Source: Thioalkalivibrio paradoxus ARh 1
GTDB taxonomy: Bacteria; Pseudomonadota; Gammaproteobacteria; Ectothiorhodospirales; Ectothiorhodospiraceae
Direction of reading: 5' to 3'
Assembly (NCBI RefSeq): GCF_000227685.2
Contig: NZ_CP007029.1
Coordinates: forward strand, 1,648,501 to 1,712,500
Length of the DNA stretch: 64,000 bases
The position numbers and the translations under genes were made by a program. Below are positions 1 to 9,228 of the stretch, piece by piece. The notes beneath the pieces are model-generated. The model was not told where the DNA came from. It was given only the letters and a program-made list of their open reading frames with translations, and did not search any database. Positions within the stretch are counted from its first letter, which is position 1. Each line of letters opens with the position of its first letter.

Positions 1-339
1 GATCGGGACGACGGAGACGCCGCCCGGACTGCGACGAGTCTGTTCACCCCGCTGGAGCGTTTCGGGGATTTCACGCTGATGGAGGTGAACATCGGCACCG
101 GCAGAACGCACCAGATCCGGGTGCATGCAAGCGCGCTGGGCCACCCCGTGGCCGGGGATCACGAGTACGGCGACGCCGAGGCGAATCGCAGCGCGCGCGC
201 AGCCGGCCTGCGGCGCATGTTTCTGCACGCGCAGGCGATCCGCTTTCCGGACTGGCGGGGCGAGAGCCAACTGTATTCCAGCCCCCTGCCCAGCGACCTG
301 CAGTCGGTGCTCGATGCCCTGGCCGGTGGTGTCCGATGA
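1..339 (+). CDS. rluC: 23S rRNA pseudouridine synthase RluC, C-terminal part (5' truncated by window edge)
   Basis: The reading frame is open from base 1 to the TGA at 337-339, giving about 112 residues that form the C-terminal third of an RluA/RluC-family pseudouridine synthase. The visible segment carries the family signature TLMEVNIGTGRTHQIRVHAS followed by HPVAGDHEYGD and the late FLHAQAIRF motif. The catalytic Asp and the N-terminal S4 domain lie upstream of the window. RluC modifies three uridines of 23S rRNA. The neighbouring HAD phosphatase and S49 peptidase match the usual rluC context in pseudomonads and relatives, which favours RluC over RluD. It overlaps the next gene by four bases (ATGA). 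Confidence 0.88.
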   Translation, partial: DRDDGDAARTATSLFTPLERFGDFTLMEVNIGTGRTHQIRVHASALGHPVAGDHEYGDAEANRSARAAGLRRMFLHAQAIRFPDWRGESQLYSSPLPSDLQSVLDALAGGVR

Positions 340-1016
340 TTCCGCGTAGCGATGCGGATGCGCTGGCACTGGTCGTGTTCGACTGGGACGGCACCTTGAT
401 GGATTCGGTGGCCCGGATCGTGAACAGCCTGCGGCAGGCCATCGACGATATCGGTGCGGAACCGCGCAGCGAAAGCCAGTTGCGCGACATCATAGGCCTT
501 GGAGTGCGGCAGGCGACCCAGGCGCTTTATCCGGGCTCCGACGACGCGTTCACGGATGCGCTTGCACGCGCCTATCGCCTGCATTACCTGGAGCTCGACA
601 CGACCCCGACCCCGCTCTATCCGGGGGCCGAACAGGTTCTGGAGCAGTTGGCCGGGCGGGGTTTCCTGCTCGCGGTCGCTACGGGCAAGTCGCGCCGCGG
701 GTTGGACGCAGCCCTGGAGCAGACAAGCCTTGGCCGGTTCTTCGATGCCACTGCAACGGCCGACGAACACCCGTCAAAGCCGGATCCTGGCATGCTCGGC
801 TATCTGGTCGACCGCCTGGGTGTCGATGGCCGGGATGCGGTGATGGTCGGCGACAGCTCCTACGATCTCGAGATGGCTCAGCGGCTGGGTGTCGCCGGTA
901 TCGGTATCACCCATGGCGTCCACTGCGCCGAGATCCTGCTGCGTCATGCCCCGCTCGCATTGATCGGATCCCTGGGAGAGCTCCCGCCGCTGCTCGAGCC
1001 ACGGGGCAGCAGCTGA
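336..1016 (+). CDS. HAD-superfamily hydrolase (phosphoglycolate-phosphatase-like)
   Basis: A 226-residue HAD subfamily IA phosphatase. Motif I is VVFDWDGTLMDS near the N-terminus (nucleophile and acid/base Asp pair). Motif II is VAVATGKS, where the Thr lies in the expected strand, and motif III/IV is KPDPGMLG with MVGDSSYDLEMA. A cap of about 80 residues follows motif I. The start is fixed by the ATGA overlap with rluC, implying translational coupling. Members at this locus are annotated as Gph-like or simply HAD hydrolases. The substrate cannot be read from the sequence. Confidence 0.9.
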   Translation: MIPRSDADALALVVFDWDGTLMDSVARIVNSLRQAIDDIGAEPRSESQLRDIIGLGVRQATQALYPGSDDAFTDALARAYRLHYLELDTTPTPLYPGAEQVLEQLAGRGFLLAVATGKSRRGLDAALEQTSLGRFFDATATADEHPSKPDPGMLGYLVDRLGVDGRDAVMVGDSSYDLEMAQRLGVAGIGITHGVHCAEILLRHAPLALIGSLGELPPLLEPRGSS

Positions 1017-1116
1017 ACTTCGCCGGGGTATCGTGATCTGTCCGGTATTCTTGCCGAGGGCGGTCGCCCGCAGCTCTGGATCCGCCATCCGTTTCGATTC
1101 GTGAAGAAGGAGACGC

Positions 1117-2085
1117 ATGTCTACGTGGAACGCACAAGATTCCGTGCAGTGGGAGCGCCAGGCGTTGGAGAAAGTCCTGCTCGCGCAGATCACCGAGCAG
1201 CGCCGGGCCCGGCGCTGGGGAATCTTCTTCAAGCTGCTCGTGTTCATCTACCTGTTCGCGCTGCTGTTCCTGGTTCGAGGTGCCGACCTGGGCCTGTCGG
1301 AATGGCTGGATCGCCACGCGGAGCCGACGCGGCACGTGGCGGTGATCGATATCGAGGGGCTGATCGCAAGAGCTGCGCGGGTGAACGCCGAGGACATCAA
1401 CCGGACGCTGCGCAGGGCTTTCGAGGACGATGAGACCGCGGCCGTGATGCTGCGGATCAACAGTGGTGGCGGCAGTCCGGTTCAAGCCGGGATGATCCAC
1501 GATGAAATTCTGCGCCTGCGCGAGCTTTATGAGGAGATCCCGGTGTACGCGGTGATCGAGGACATCGGGGCGTCCGGCGCCTATTACATCGCGGTGGCGG
1601 CCGACGAGATCTATGCGGATAAGGGCAGCATCGTCGGTTCCATCGGCGTGCGGCTCGACAGTTTCGGACTGGTGGGTTTGATGGAGCGGCTGGGCGTCGA
1701 GCGGCGCTTGTTCACGGCCGGCGAGAACAAGGGCTTCCTGGATCCGTTTCTACCGTTGCAGCAGGGCGAGGTGGATCACATCGAGGACGTGATCGGCCAG
1801 ATCCACGAGCAGTTCATCGACGTGGTTCGCAAGGGCCGGGGAGAGCGGCTGGCAAACAACGACGAGGTGTTCAGCGGGCTGATCTGGACCGGGGCTGACT
1901 CGATCGAACTGGGGCTGATCGACGGGCTCGGCAGCGATCAGACAGTCGCTCGCGACGTGATCGGTATCGAGGAACTGGTCGTGTTCAAGCCCAAACAGAC
2001 GGCGTTGCAGATGCTGCTCGAGGATCTGGGGATCGCGGTCACGGACCGGATTCTGGGCTGGGAGTCGGTTCCGCAGTGGCGCTGA
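1117..2085 (+). CDS. sppA: Membrane-anchored S49 family peptidase (SppA/SohB-like)
   Basis: A 322-residue short-form (36 kDa) signal-peptide peptidase. An AAGGAG ribosome site at 1106-1111 precedes the ATG. One membrane segment at about residues 36-54 anchors a periplasmic catalytic domain. The nucleophile is predicted as Ser153 in GASGAYYIAVAAD, and the general base as Lys205 in AGENKGFLDPF. The SGGGSPVQAG loop near residues 116-124 is the substrate-strand motif of the family. It probably degrades cleaved signal peptides in the inner membrane. Position behind rluC and the HAD gene is conserved in gammaproteobacteria, but the 100-base gap here could hold its own promoter. Confidence 0.9.
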   Translation: MSTWNAQDSVQWERQALEKVLLAQITEQRRARRWGIFFKLLVFIYLFALLFLVRGADLGLSEWLDRHAEPTRHVAVIDIEGLIARAARVNAEDINRTLRRAFEDDETAAVMLRINSGGGSPVQAGMIHDEILRLRELYEEIPVYAVIEDIGASGAYYIAVAADEIYADKGSIVGSIGVRLDSFGLVGLMERLGVERRLFTAGENKGFLDPFLPLQQGEVDHIEDVIGQIHEQFIDVVRKGRGERLANNDEVFSGLIWTGADSIELGLIDGLGSDQTVARDVIGIEELVVFKPKQTALQMLLEDLGIAVTDRILGWESVPQWR

Positions 2086-2199
2086 CCGGTCGGCGCCCGA
2101 TTACTGCCTGGCGCGCGGCCTTTCGTTGCAACGGCGGGGCCGGCTCGAGCCAGCCGCCGCTGAGGCGCCCGCCTTTCCTGCCGACTGGCAGCCGGGCTG

Positions 2200-2859
2200 C
2201 TAGAGCCGGGTAACCCGGGCGATGATGCCGACCACTGGGTGATCGAGGTAGAAAAGGTCGTCGCCGGAATTCATGCGCTGGCTTCCGCGCACGGGTATTG
2301 CGGGGAAGGCTTCGGGATCATCTCCAGGGGCGTGGGGCACGTGATAGACCAGATCGGTTTCCAGATGCAGAAAGTGGCCGACCCAGACTCGCAGACGCCC
2401 CTCGAGTTCGTAGCGTTCGTGGTCCGGGGTCACGGCCCACAGTCCTGCGGGCGCCTCGTCGCGAACGGGTTCCGGTTCCCGGGTTCCGAGGTATCGCCCT
2501 TCCTGAATCCGGACCCACGGAGTCGAACGGAAGTCGCGCCCCAGCTGGTCCCAAGCGAGACGGGCCAGCACTCGGCCCTGGCCGGACCGTTCGATGCGGT
2601 CGGCGACGTGCTGCAGCTCGAAGCCCGTGCGGGACGGGCGCACCGCGCCTTCGCCGATGCCGAAGCCTGACAGGTCGGCCCGTATCGGACGTGCGACGCT
2701 TTCGATGAACGCCCGGCTCTCAGGCCCCAGGTGTTCGAAGATCACGAGTTCGATCCGGTATTGCCGGCCGACTTGGGCGTGGCCAGCGGCGGGCAGCGTG
2801 GCCATTAGCGGCAGTGCCAGCAACTGGCGGCAGAAACGGCGTCGGGAGGGCAGGGGCAT
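2200..2859 (-). CDS. csiV: CsiV-family peptidoglycan-binding periplasmic protein
   Basis: A 219-residue exported protein with the CsiV-family pattern: YRIELVIFEH just after the signal peptide, and an arginine/methionine turn followed by LFYLDHPVVGIIARVTRL at the C-terminus. In Vibrio cholerae CsiV binds peptidoglycan and supports PBP1A-dependent wall synthesis (established for that homologue; inferred here). It lies 14 bases downstream of mfd on the same strand, the usual arrangement in gammaproteobacteria. The signal peptide begins SRRRFCRQLLALPL, which resembles a twin-arginine (Tat) signal more than a Sec signal. The cleavage site is probably after GHA near residue 28. Confidence 0.78.
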   Translation of the reverse strand: MPLPSRRRFCRQLLALPLMATLPAAGHAQVGRQYRIELVIFEHLGPESRAFIESVARPIRADLSGFGIGEGAVRPSRTGFELQHVADRIERSGQGRVLARLAWDQLGRDFRSTPWVRIQEGRYLGTREPEPVRDEAPAGLWAVTPDHERYELEGRLRVWVGHFLHLETDLVYHVPHAPGDDPEAFPAIPVRGSQRMNSGDDLFYLDHPVVGIIARVTRL

Positions 2860-2873
2860 CGGGCGGTCCTCGT

Positions 2874-5800
2874 TCAGGCGGCCTTGCGTTCGGTCGCGAT
2901 CTCGTTCAGCAGGTGTTCCACCGCTTGTACGCGGCGTTCGAGGTCCGGCATCTCGGCGTTGAAACGGAACGCCGTCTGGCCGTCGAGCCGATAGGCCCGG
3001 GGATCGGACTGGACCAGGCGGATCAGCGCCGCGACGTCGATCTCGGGATCCGGCCCGAACAGCAGGCGCCCGCCGGCGGGACCGAGTTCGAGCTTGCGCA
3101 CCCCGAGCGACGCGAGCTGCAGGCGCAGCCGGGTCGCCGCCATCAGCGCGCGCGCGGGATCTGGCAACAATCCGAAACGGTCGATCAGTTCGATTTCGAG
3201 ATCGCGCAGTGCGGAGCTGTCGGGGGCGCTGGCGAGTCGCTTGTAGAGGATCAGACGCGTATGCACGTCCGGGACGTAGTCTTCGGGCAGCAGTGCGGGC
3301 AGACCAAGCTCGACCTCGGTGACCGAGGCGCCGGCGTTATCGAGCTCCGGCATCTGTCCCGAGCGCAGCGCATTCACCGCGCGGTTCAGCAGGTCGTTGT
3401 ACAGCGCGAAGCCGACCTCGGTGATCTGGCCGCTTTGCTCCGCACCGAGCAGCTCCCCCGCGCCCCGGATCTCGAGGTCGTGGCTCGCCAGCGCGAAGCC
3501 CACGCCGAGATCCTCGAGCGACGCAATCGCCTCGAGCCGCTTGCGCGCATCGGCGGTCATCGCCTTCGCCGGCGGCGTCAGCAGGTAGGCATAGGCCCGG
3601 TGGTGCGATCGGCCGACCCGCCCGCGCAGCTGGTGCATCTGCGCCAGGCCCAGCCGGTCTGCGCGGTTCATGACGATCGTATTCGCGGTCGGGACGTCGA
3701 TTCCGGTCTCGATGATCGTGGTGCAGACCAGCACGTTGAAGCGGCGATGGTAGAAGTCCAGCATCACCTGTTCGAGTTCGCGCTCGCGCATCTGGCCATG
3801 GGCGATACCGATGCGCGCCCCGGGCAGCAGTTCCTGGAGCCGTTCCCCGGTGCGCGCGATGGTCTCGACCTCGTTGTGCAGAAAATACACCTGGCCGCCG
3901 CGGCGCATCTCGCGCAGGCAGGCCTCCTGGATGATCGCATCGTTCCATTCGTGCACGAAGGTCTTGATCGCGAGCCGCTCCCGCGGCGGAGTGGCGATGA
4001 TCGACAGGTCGCGCAGCCCAGCCAGGGCCATGTTCAGCGTGCGCGGAATCGGTGTGGCGGTCAGCGTGAGCATGTCGACCTCGGCGCGCAGCTTCTTCAA
4101 TGCCTCCTTGTGGCGCACGCCGAAACGCTGTTCCTCGTCGACGATGATCAGACCCAGGTTGCGGAAATCGAGTCCGCCCTGCAGCAGCTTGTGGGTGCCG
4201 ATCACGATATCGACGCGGCCCTCCGCGAGCCCCTGGAGCACTGCTGCCTGGTCGCGCGCGCTGCGGAAGCGGGACAGCGACTCCACGCGCACGGGCCAGT
4301 CGGCGAAGCGGTCGCTGAAGTTCTGGTGATGCTGCTGTGCAAGCAGCGTGGTCGGCACCAGCACCGCGACCTGCCGCTGATTCTGCACCGCGACGAAGGC
4401 CGCGCGCATCGCGACCTCGGTCTTGCCGAAGCCGACGTCGCCGCAGACGACCCGGTCCATCGGCTGGCTGGCGGCCATGTCCGCGAGCACCGCGTCGATC
4501 GCCTGGGCCTGGTCGGCGGTCTCCTCGAACGGAAACGCCGCGGCGAAGGCATGGTAGTCGGGAGTTTCGACCTCGAACGATGTGCCGGCGCGGGCGGCCC
4601 GGCGGGCGTGGATCTCGAGCAGTTCGGCGGCGACGTCGTGCGCCTTCTCCGCTGCCTTGCGCCGGGCGCGCGTCCACTGTTCGCTGCCCAGCCGGTGCAG
4701 CGGTGCGTGCTCGCTGTCGGCCCCGGTGTAGCGGCTGATCAGGTGCAGCGACGACACCGGAACGTAGAGCTTGGCCGCGTCGGCGTACTCGAGCGCGAGG
4801 AACTCGGCCGGCTGGCCGCTGATGGTCAGGGTTTGCAGGCCGAGGTAGCGGCCGATGCCGTTCTCCTCGTGCACGACCGGGGCTCCGACATGCAGGTCGC
4901 TGAGGTTCTGGATCACCGCGTCGGCGTCGCGCGTCGGCTTTGCCCGCCGCCGCGATTGCTGAGCGCGTTCTCCGAACAGCGCCGATTCGGGCACCACCGC
5001 GATCGACTCGGGCAGCCTGAAGCCCTCGGACAGGCTGGCGACGGTCAGCATCACCGGCGCACTGGCGTCCAGGAAGCCCGGCCAGTCGTCCACCGCGACG
5101 GTGGCGATTTCCTGTTCCCGGAGCAGCGTTGCCAGCGCCTCGCGCCGGCCTGCGGACTCGGCGGTCAGCAGCACGCGCGGCTGTTCCGAGACGAACGCTT
5201 TCAGGTGCCCCGCCGGGTCCGGCCGGCCCTGGCGGATGCCGAGGTCCGGGAGCGGCGCGCGTCGGAACGCCAGGCTGCGGCCGCGGCCCGCCGGCAACGG
5301 TGCCGGATCCGGGCCGGTGGCCACACCGGGGAGGTGTGCCAGCGATTGCTGCAGCGCGGCCTCGTCCAGGTAGAGTTCATCGGGGGCCAGCAGCGGCCGC
5401 TCGACCTGATGGCCGAGCTGTTCGTAGCGGGACAGCACCTCGGCTGTGAACCGGGATGCGGCGCCGGCGATGTCCCCGAACTGCACGACCCCGGCATCCG
5501 GGCAATAGTCGAACAGCGTATCGAGACCGTCGAAGAACAGCGGCAGATAGGACTCGATCCCGGCGGAGGCGATGCCTTCGCTGACGTCGCGGTATACCGC
5601 GTGACGTGACGGATCGCCGGCGAAACGGGCCCGGTAACGCCCGCGGAAGGCCTTGATTGCTTCCGGATTCAGCGGAAACTCGTGGCTGGGCAGGATCTCC
5701 AGGCGTTCGACCTTGGCCGTGGAGCGCTGCGTTTCCGGGTCGAAATGCCGCAAGGAATCGATTTCGTCGTCGAGAAACTCGACCCGCACCGGCGCTTCCG

Positions 5801-6344
5801 CGCCCATCGGGAACACGTCCAGGATCTCGCCGCGCAGCGCGAACTCCCCGTGGGTCAGCACCTGGTGGACCGACTGATAGCCGGCGTCGGCCAGCGACTC
5901 GCGCAGGCGGCCGCGGTCGAGATCCTGTCCGGCCGTGAGTGCCAGGCACTGGCCGAGCAGCCACTGGCGCGGTGTCACGCGCTGCATCAGCGTGGCCACC
6001 GGGACCACCACGATGCCCCTTTTCAGCGAAGGCAGGCGGTACAGCGTGCGCAGCCGTTCCGAGACGATCTCCTCGTGGGGCGAAAAGACGTCGAACGGCA
6101 GCGTCTCCCAATCCGGCAGCTGCAGGATCGGGAGGTCGTGGCTCGACGCGAAGAACTGCCATTCGGCGATCCACTGGTCGGCGGCTTCGGTGCTTTCGGT
6201 CACCACCAGCAGCGGGCGCGGAAACGCCGGGATCGCACGCGCGAGTGCGAGCACCGAGGGACTGAACCCCAGGTCCGCCCAGGTCTCGAACCCCGACGAC
6301 GGCAGGCGTCCCGGGTTCAGTGGATCGCGGGCGGCTTCGGGCAT
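2874..6344 (-). CDS. mfd: Transcription-repair coupling factor Mfd
   Basis: A 1156-residue SF2 translocase that removes RNA polymerase stalled at DNA lesions and recruits UvrA. An N-terminal UvrB-like module (about 1-350) is followed by the RNA-polymerase-interacting domain around the GIGRYLGL motif (about 500). The helicase core has Walker A GDVGFGKTE at about residue 634, DEEQRFGV at about 733 and the TRG/RecG-like segment HQLRGRVGRS. The length matches the 1148-residue E. coli protein when the ATG at 6344 (MPEAARDPLNP) is used. A longer in-frame extension to 6485 is low-complexity Ala/Pro/Arg and is rejected. csiV follows 14 bases downstream. Confidence 0.97.
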   Translation of the reverse strand: MPEAARDPLNPGRLPSSGFETWADLGFSPSVLALARAIPAFPRPLLVVTESTEAADQWIAEWQFFASSHDLPILQLPDWETLPFDVFSPHEEIVSERLRTLYRLPSLKRGIVVVPVATLMQRVTPRQWLLGQCLALTAGQDLDRGRLRESLADAGYQSVHQVLTHGEFALRGEILDVFPMGAEAPVRVEFLDDEIDSLRHFDPETQRSTAKVERLEILPSHEFPLNPEAIKAFRGRYRARFAGDPSRHAVYRDVSEGIASAGIESYLPLFFDGLDTLFDYCPDAGVVQFGDIAGAASRFTAEVLSRYEQLGHQVERPLLAPDELYLDEAALQQSLAHLPGVATGPDPAPLPAGRGRSLAFRRAPLPDLGIRQGRPDPAGHLKAFVSEQPRVLLTAESAGRREALATLLREQEIATVAVDDWPGFLDASAPVMLTVASLSEGFRLPESIAVVPESALFGERAQQSRRRAKPTRDADAVIQNLSDLHVGAPVVHEENGIGRYLGLQTLTISGQPAEFLALEYADAAKLYVPVSSLHLISRYTGADSEHAPLHRLGSEQWTRARRKAAEKAHDVAAELLEIHARRAARAGTSFEVETPDYHAFAAAFPFEETADQAQAIDAVLADMAASQPMDRVVCGDVGFGKTEVAMRAAFVAVQNQRQVAVLVPTTLLAQQHHQNFSDRFADWPVRVESLSRFRSARDQAAVLQGLAEGRVDIVIGTHKLLQGGLDFRNLGLIIVDEEQRFGVRHKEALKKLRAEVDMLTLTATPIPRTLNMALAGLRDLSIIATPPRERLAIKTFVHEWNDAIIQEACLREMRRGGQVYFLHNEVETIARTGERLQELLPGARIGIAHGQMRERELEQVMLDFYHRRFNVLVCTTIIETGIDVPTANTIVMNRADRLGLAQMHQLRGRVGRSHHRAYAYLLTPPAKAMTADARKRLEAIASLEDLGVGFALASHDLEIRGAGELLGAEQSGQITEVGFALYNDLLNRAVNALRSGQMPELDNAGASVTEVELGLPALLPEDYVPDVHTRLILYKRLASAPDSSALRDLEIELIDRFGLLPDPARALMAATRLRLQLASLGVRKLELGPAGGRLLFGPDPEIDVAALIRLVQSDPRAYRLDGQTAFRFNAEMPDLERRVQAVEHLLNEIATERKAA

Positions 6345-6500
6345 GATGCAGTCACTGTGGTCGGGTGGAAAGGCGGAGTATACCGGGGCCGCGCTTCGGG
6401 CCGCAGTGGGCGGTGCCGCCGTGCAGGCCGGAGTGCGCGGCTGGCGCGGCGCGCGGGCCCCGGCACAGCAGCACGGGGCGGGCACGCGGCGCGGCGCGGA

Positions 6501-6710
6501 TCAGCGACGTTTTGGGGTCTTGCAGGTGTTCATGCCCAGCAGGCCATAGGCGGGGCACCAGCGGAACAGACCGGTGGCCAGCGGGATGATGCCGAGCAGC
6601 CCCCACAGAGTTTCCGGCCCGGTGAACACCAGCGACAGCAGCAGTACGCCAACGACGATGCGCAGGCCGCGGTCGATCCCGCCAACGTTCACGGTGGGTG
6701 TCAGGGTCAT
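6501..6710 (-). CDS. DUF2892 (YgaP-like) small inner-membrane protein
   Basis: A 69-residue protein with the DUF2892 hallmark: an N-terminal NVGGIDRGLRIVVG and two hydrophobic helices ending in the CPAYGLLGMNTC motif. The same domain follows rhodanese in YgaP, but here it stands alone. The start at 6710 is preceded by a GGAGGA ribosome site; an upstream in-frame ATG at 6770 has no such site. The function of stand-alone DUF2892 proteins is unknown. The paired cysteines (FRWCPAYG and GMNTC) are conserved in the family. Confidence 0.82.
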   Translation of the reverse strand: MTLTPTVNVGGIDRGLRIVVGVLLLSLVFTGPETLWGLLGIIPLATGLFRWCPAYGLLGMNTCKTPKRR

Positions 6711-6797
6711 GGTCGAGTGGTCCTCCGGATTTCGGGAGCAGTTGGATCGTCGATTGGCTCCGAGGTTCATTACCTCAAGGCGTACGGACTTCGGGAT

Positions 6798-7673
6798 TCA
6801 GTCGCGGAACCGGCGCAACAGCCCGTCGTAGGCATCGATGCGCCGGTCGCGCAGGAACGGCCATTGGCGGCGCACCCGCTCGGTTCGCCCCGGGTCGATC
6901 TCGGCGTGCAGCGTTTCGGGTATTTCGGTGCCGGCCTGGGCCAGAAACTCGCCCTGGGGGCCGGTTACGAAGCTCGATCCCCAGAACGCGGCGCCGGTGC
7001 CGGCCCCGGATGGATCCGGCTCGAACCCGACCCGGTTGCAGGCCAGCACCGGAAGGTTGTTGGCGATCGCGTGGCCACGCTGCACGGTGATCCAGGCGTC
7101 CCGCTGCCGGGCCTGTTCCTCCGGACTGTCGTGCGGATCCCAGCCGATCGCGGTCGGGTAGATCAACAGCTCGGCTCCGGCCAGCGCCATCAGCCGGGCG
7201 GCCTCGGGGTACCACTGGTCCCAGCAGACCAGTACGCCGAGCCGCCCGGCCGACGTATCGATCGGCTCGAAGCCGAGATCCCCTGGGGCAAAATAGTACT
7301 TCTCGAAATAGCCGGGATCGTCCGGGATGTGCATCTTGCGGTAGCGCCCGGCGAGTTGCCCGTCGCGCTCGAACACCACGGCGGTGTTGTGGTAGAGCCC
7401 CGGGGCTCGGCGCTCGAACAGCGAACCCACCAGCACGACCCGATGCTCGCGGGCGATCGCGGCCAGCGCCTCGGTGGAGGGGCCGGGCAGGGGTTCGGCG
7501 CGATCGAATTCCGCCGGGTGTTCGACCTGGCAAAAGTAGGGGCCGGTGTGCAGCTCGGCCAGCACCACCAGCCGGGCACCGCGTTGCGCCGCCTCGGCGA
7601 CGCGGGCTTGGGTCTCGGCGAGATTCGCGTCCCGGTCGGGGGCGTTACGATGCTGGATCAGTGCGACGCGCAT
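6798..7673 (-). CDS. aguB: N-carbamoylputrescine amidase
   Basis: A 291-residue nitrilase-superfamily enzyme that hydrolyses N-carbamoylputrescine to putrescine, CO2 and ammonia. The catalytic triad is visible as Glu40 (LAELHTGPYF), Lys113 (KMHIPDDP) and Cys150 (LVCWDQWYPEAAR). The GYFEKYYFAPG segment and NRVGFE are typical of the AguB subgroup. It follows aguA by 24 bases on the same strand, so the two steps from agmatine to putrescine are encoded together. Polyamine supply is the likely role. Confidence 0.95.
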   Translation of the reverse strand: MRVALIQHRNAPDRDANLAETQARVAEAAQRGARLVVLAELHTGPYFCQVEHPAEFDRAEPLPGPSTEALAAIAREHRVVLVGSLFERRAPGLYHNTAVVFERDGQLAGRYRKMHIPDDPGYFEKYYFAPGDLGFEPIDTSAGRLGVLVCWDQWYPEAARLMALAGAELLIYPTAIGWDPHDSPEEQARQRDAWITVQRGHAIANNLPVLACNRVGFEPDPSGAGTGAAFWGSSFVTGPQGEFLAQAGTEIPETLHAEIDPGRTERVRRQWPFLRDRRIDAYDGLLRRFRD

Positions 7674-7697
7674 AGTCGGAATGCTCCCTGGCCGGCC

Positions 7698-8747
7698 TCA
7701 GGCCGGCAAGATACCCTGCGGAAACTGCATCGTCAGGCAGTGCAGGCTGCCGCCCTGGCGAATGATCTCGCGGCAGTCGATGCCGACCACACTGCGGCCT
7801 GGAAACGCGGCCGCGATGGTTTCGAGCGCAACGTCGTCGGCCGGGTCGTCGTAGACCGGGACCAATACGGCCTCGTTGATGATCAGGAAGTTGGCATAGG
7901 TTGCTGCGTAGCGATGGCCGTCCTCGACGATCGGGGCCGGCAGCGGCAGCGGCAGCAGGCGATACGGTTCGCCGGATGGCTGACGCAGTGCCTCGAGCTC
8001 GCCGGCCATCGCGGCCAGATCCCGGTAATGGGGGTCGTTGCGGTCGGCGCACACGACGAATGCGATCGTCTCCGGATCGCAGAAGCGCGCGAGGGTATCG
8101 ATGTGGCCGTCGGTGTCGTCGCCTTCCAGGCCGCCGTGCTCCAGCCAGAGCACGCGGGTGGCCCCCAGATGTTCGCCGAGTCGCCGCTCGAGGTCCGCCC
8201 GCCACAGGCCCGGATTACGGTTGGGTTCGAGCAGGCAGCGGCTCGTCGTCAGCACCGTTCCGGCCCCGTCGGACTCGATGCTGCCGCCCTCGAGCACCAG
8301 GTCCACCGTTTCCACCGGGACCGTCCCAAAGCGTCCCTGCGCCGCGAGTTTGCGCGTCAGTTCATTGTCGTGCGTCGCTTCGAACTTGCCGCCCCAGCCG
8401 TTGAAGGTGAAATCGAGCAGGATCGGACCGTCGTCCTGCAACACGGTGATCGGGCCGTGATCGCGTGCCCAGGTGTCGTTGGCCGGCGCGATGCCCAGCT
8501 GCACGCGGTCCAGGTCGGCACCAGCGTGTGCGAGTTGCGCCAGCACCTGCGTCCGGTGGTCGGCATCCTGGCACACGACCAGCAGCGACTCGTGGCGCGC
8601 GATGCTCGCGCCGATCGCTGCGAACACCGGTTCCACGGCCGCAAGGCGCGGTGCCCAGTCGGTGCCGGGATGCGGCCAGGTCAGCTGGACTCCGCTTTGG
8701 AGCTCCCACTCTGCCGGAAGCCGCCGGGCCACGGGCGATCCGGTCAC
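7698..8747 (-). CDS. aguA: Agmatine deiminase
   Basis: A 349-residue guanidino-group-modifying enzyme converting agmatine to N-carbamoylputrescine. Characteristic motifs are NDTWARDHGP, FNGWGGKF, LEGGSIESDG, EGDDTDGHID and the C-terminal QGGSLHCLTMQFP, where Cys337 is the predicted nucleophile. The start is GTG at 8747, forming a GTGA overlap with the stop of the upstream DUF2782 gene, so translation is probably coupled. Together with aguB it makes a two-step route to putrescine. Confidence 0.95.
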   Translation of the reverse strand: MTGSPVARRLPAEWELQSGVQLTWPHPGTDWAPRLAAVEPVFAAIGASIARHESLLVVCQDADHRTQVLAQLAHAGADLDRVQLGIAPANDTWARDHGPITVLQDDGPILLDFTFNGWGGKFEATHDNELTRKLAAQGRFGTVPVETVDLVLEGGSIESDGAGTVLTTSRCLLEPNRNPGLWRADLERRLGEHLGATRVLWLEHGGLEGDDTDGHIDTLARFCDPETIAFVVCADRNDPHYRDLAAMAGELEALRQPSGEPYRLLPLPLPAPIVEDGHRYAATYANFLIINEAVLVPVYDDPADDVALETIAAAFPGRSVVGIDCREIIRQGGSLHCLTMQFPQGILPA

Positions 8748-9076
8748 GGCGCCAGCGGGCGGTTCGGCTCGTGCACGACGCTGTGCAGCACGAGAGATCC
8801 CTCGAACACGACCGAGAAGCCGTCGTAATCCCAGCGCGTGATGTACGGCCGATCGCGTGTGCCGGCGCCCACGGGGCCCAGTTGCCGCAACGGTTCCCCG
8901 TGCCGGGAGATCACGGTCGCGCGGTGTTCACCGCGCCGCGGCAGGCTGAGTTGCTGGCTGGCATCGCGGGTCGCGGGCTCGATCTGCACAGACTCCGCGA
9001 ACGCCGGTGCGGGCGCTGACAGCAGAAGACCCGCCGAGAGGGCGGCTGGCAGACCCCACTGGATTCTTCGAAGCAT
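8744..9076 (-). CDS. DUF2782 exported protein
   Basis: A 110-residue secreted protein with a Sec signal peptide (hydrophobic core about residues 8-22, cleavage after AFA). The mature part has the DUF2782 pattern: RRGEHRATVISRHGEP, then GPVGAG, then PYITRWDYDGFSVVFEG and LHSVVHEP. The family has no established biochemical function, although some entries are labelled phosphodiesterase without evidence. It is the first gene of a minus-strand unit with aguA and aguB. Confidence 0.8.
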   Translation of the reverse strand: MLRRIQWGLPAALSAGLLLSAPAPAFAESVQIEPATRDASQQLSLPRRGEHRATVISRHGEPLRQLGPVGAGTRDRPYITRWDYDGFSVVFEGSLVLHSVVHEPNRPLAP

Positions 9077-9228
9077 GGGTGCGTTTCCTCGTGCAACGGT
9101 GTATCCCGATTCTAGCAGCCTGTCGGACTTGGGCCGCTCCTACTGCGCCGGTGGGAAGGGCTGTGCGCTTTTCCCGGGTTCCCGCGGGCCCAGTAGGCGT
9201 GCTGCCGGGCCTCTGGCATGATTTGCCG

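Noticed and set aside
2814-8828. Very long open frames on the plus strand opposite mfd, aguB and aguA (931 and 1048 codons).
   Set aside because: They are antisense to well-supported genes, have Arg/Gln/His-rich low-complexity translations and no domains. Long antisense frames are expected in very GC-rich coding DNA.
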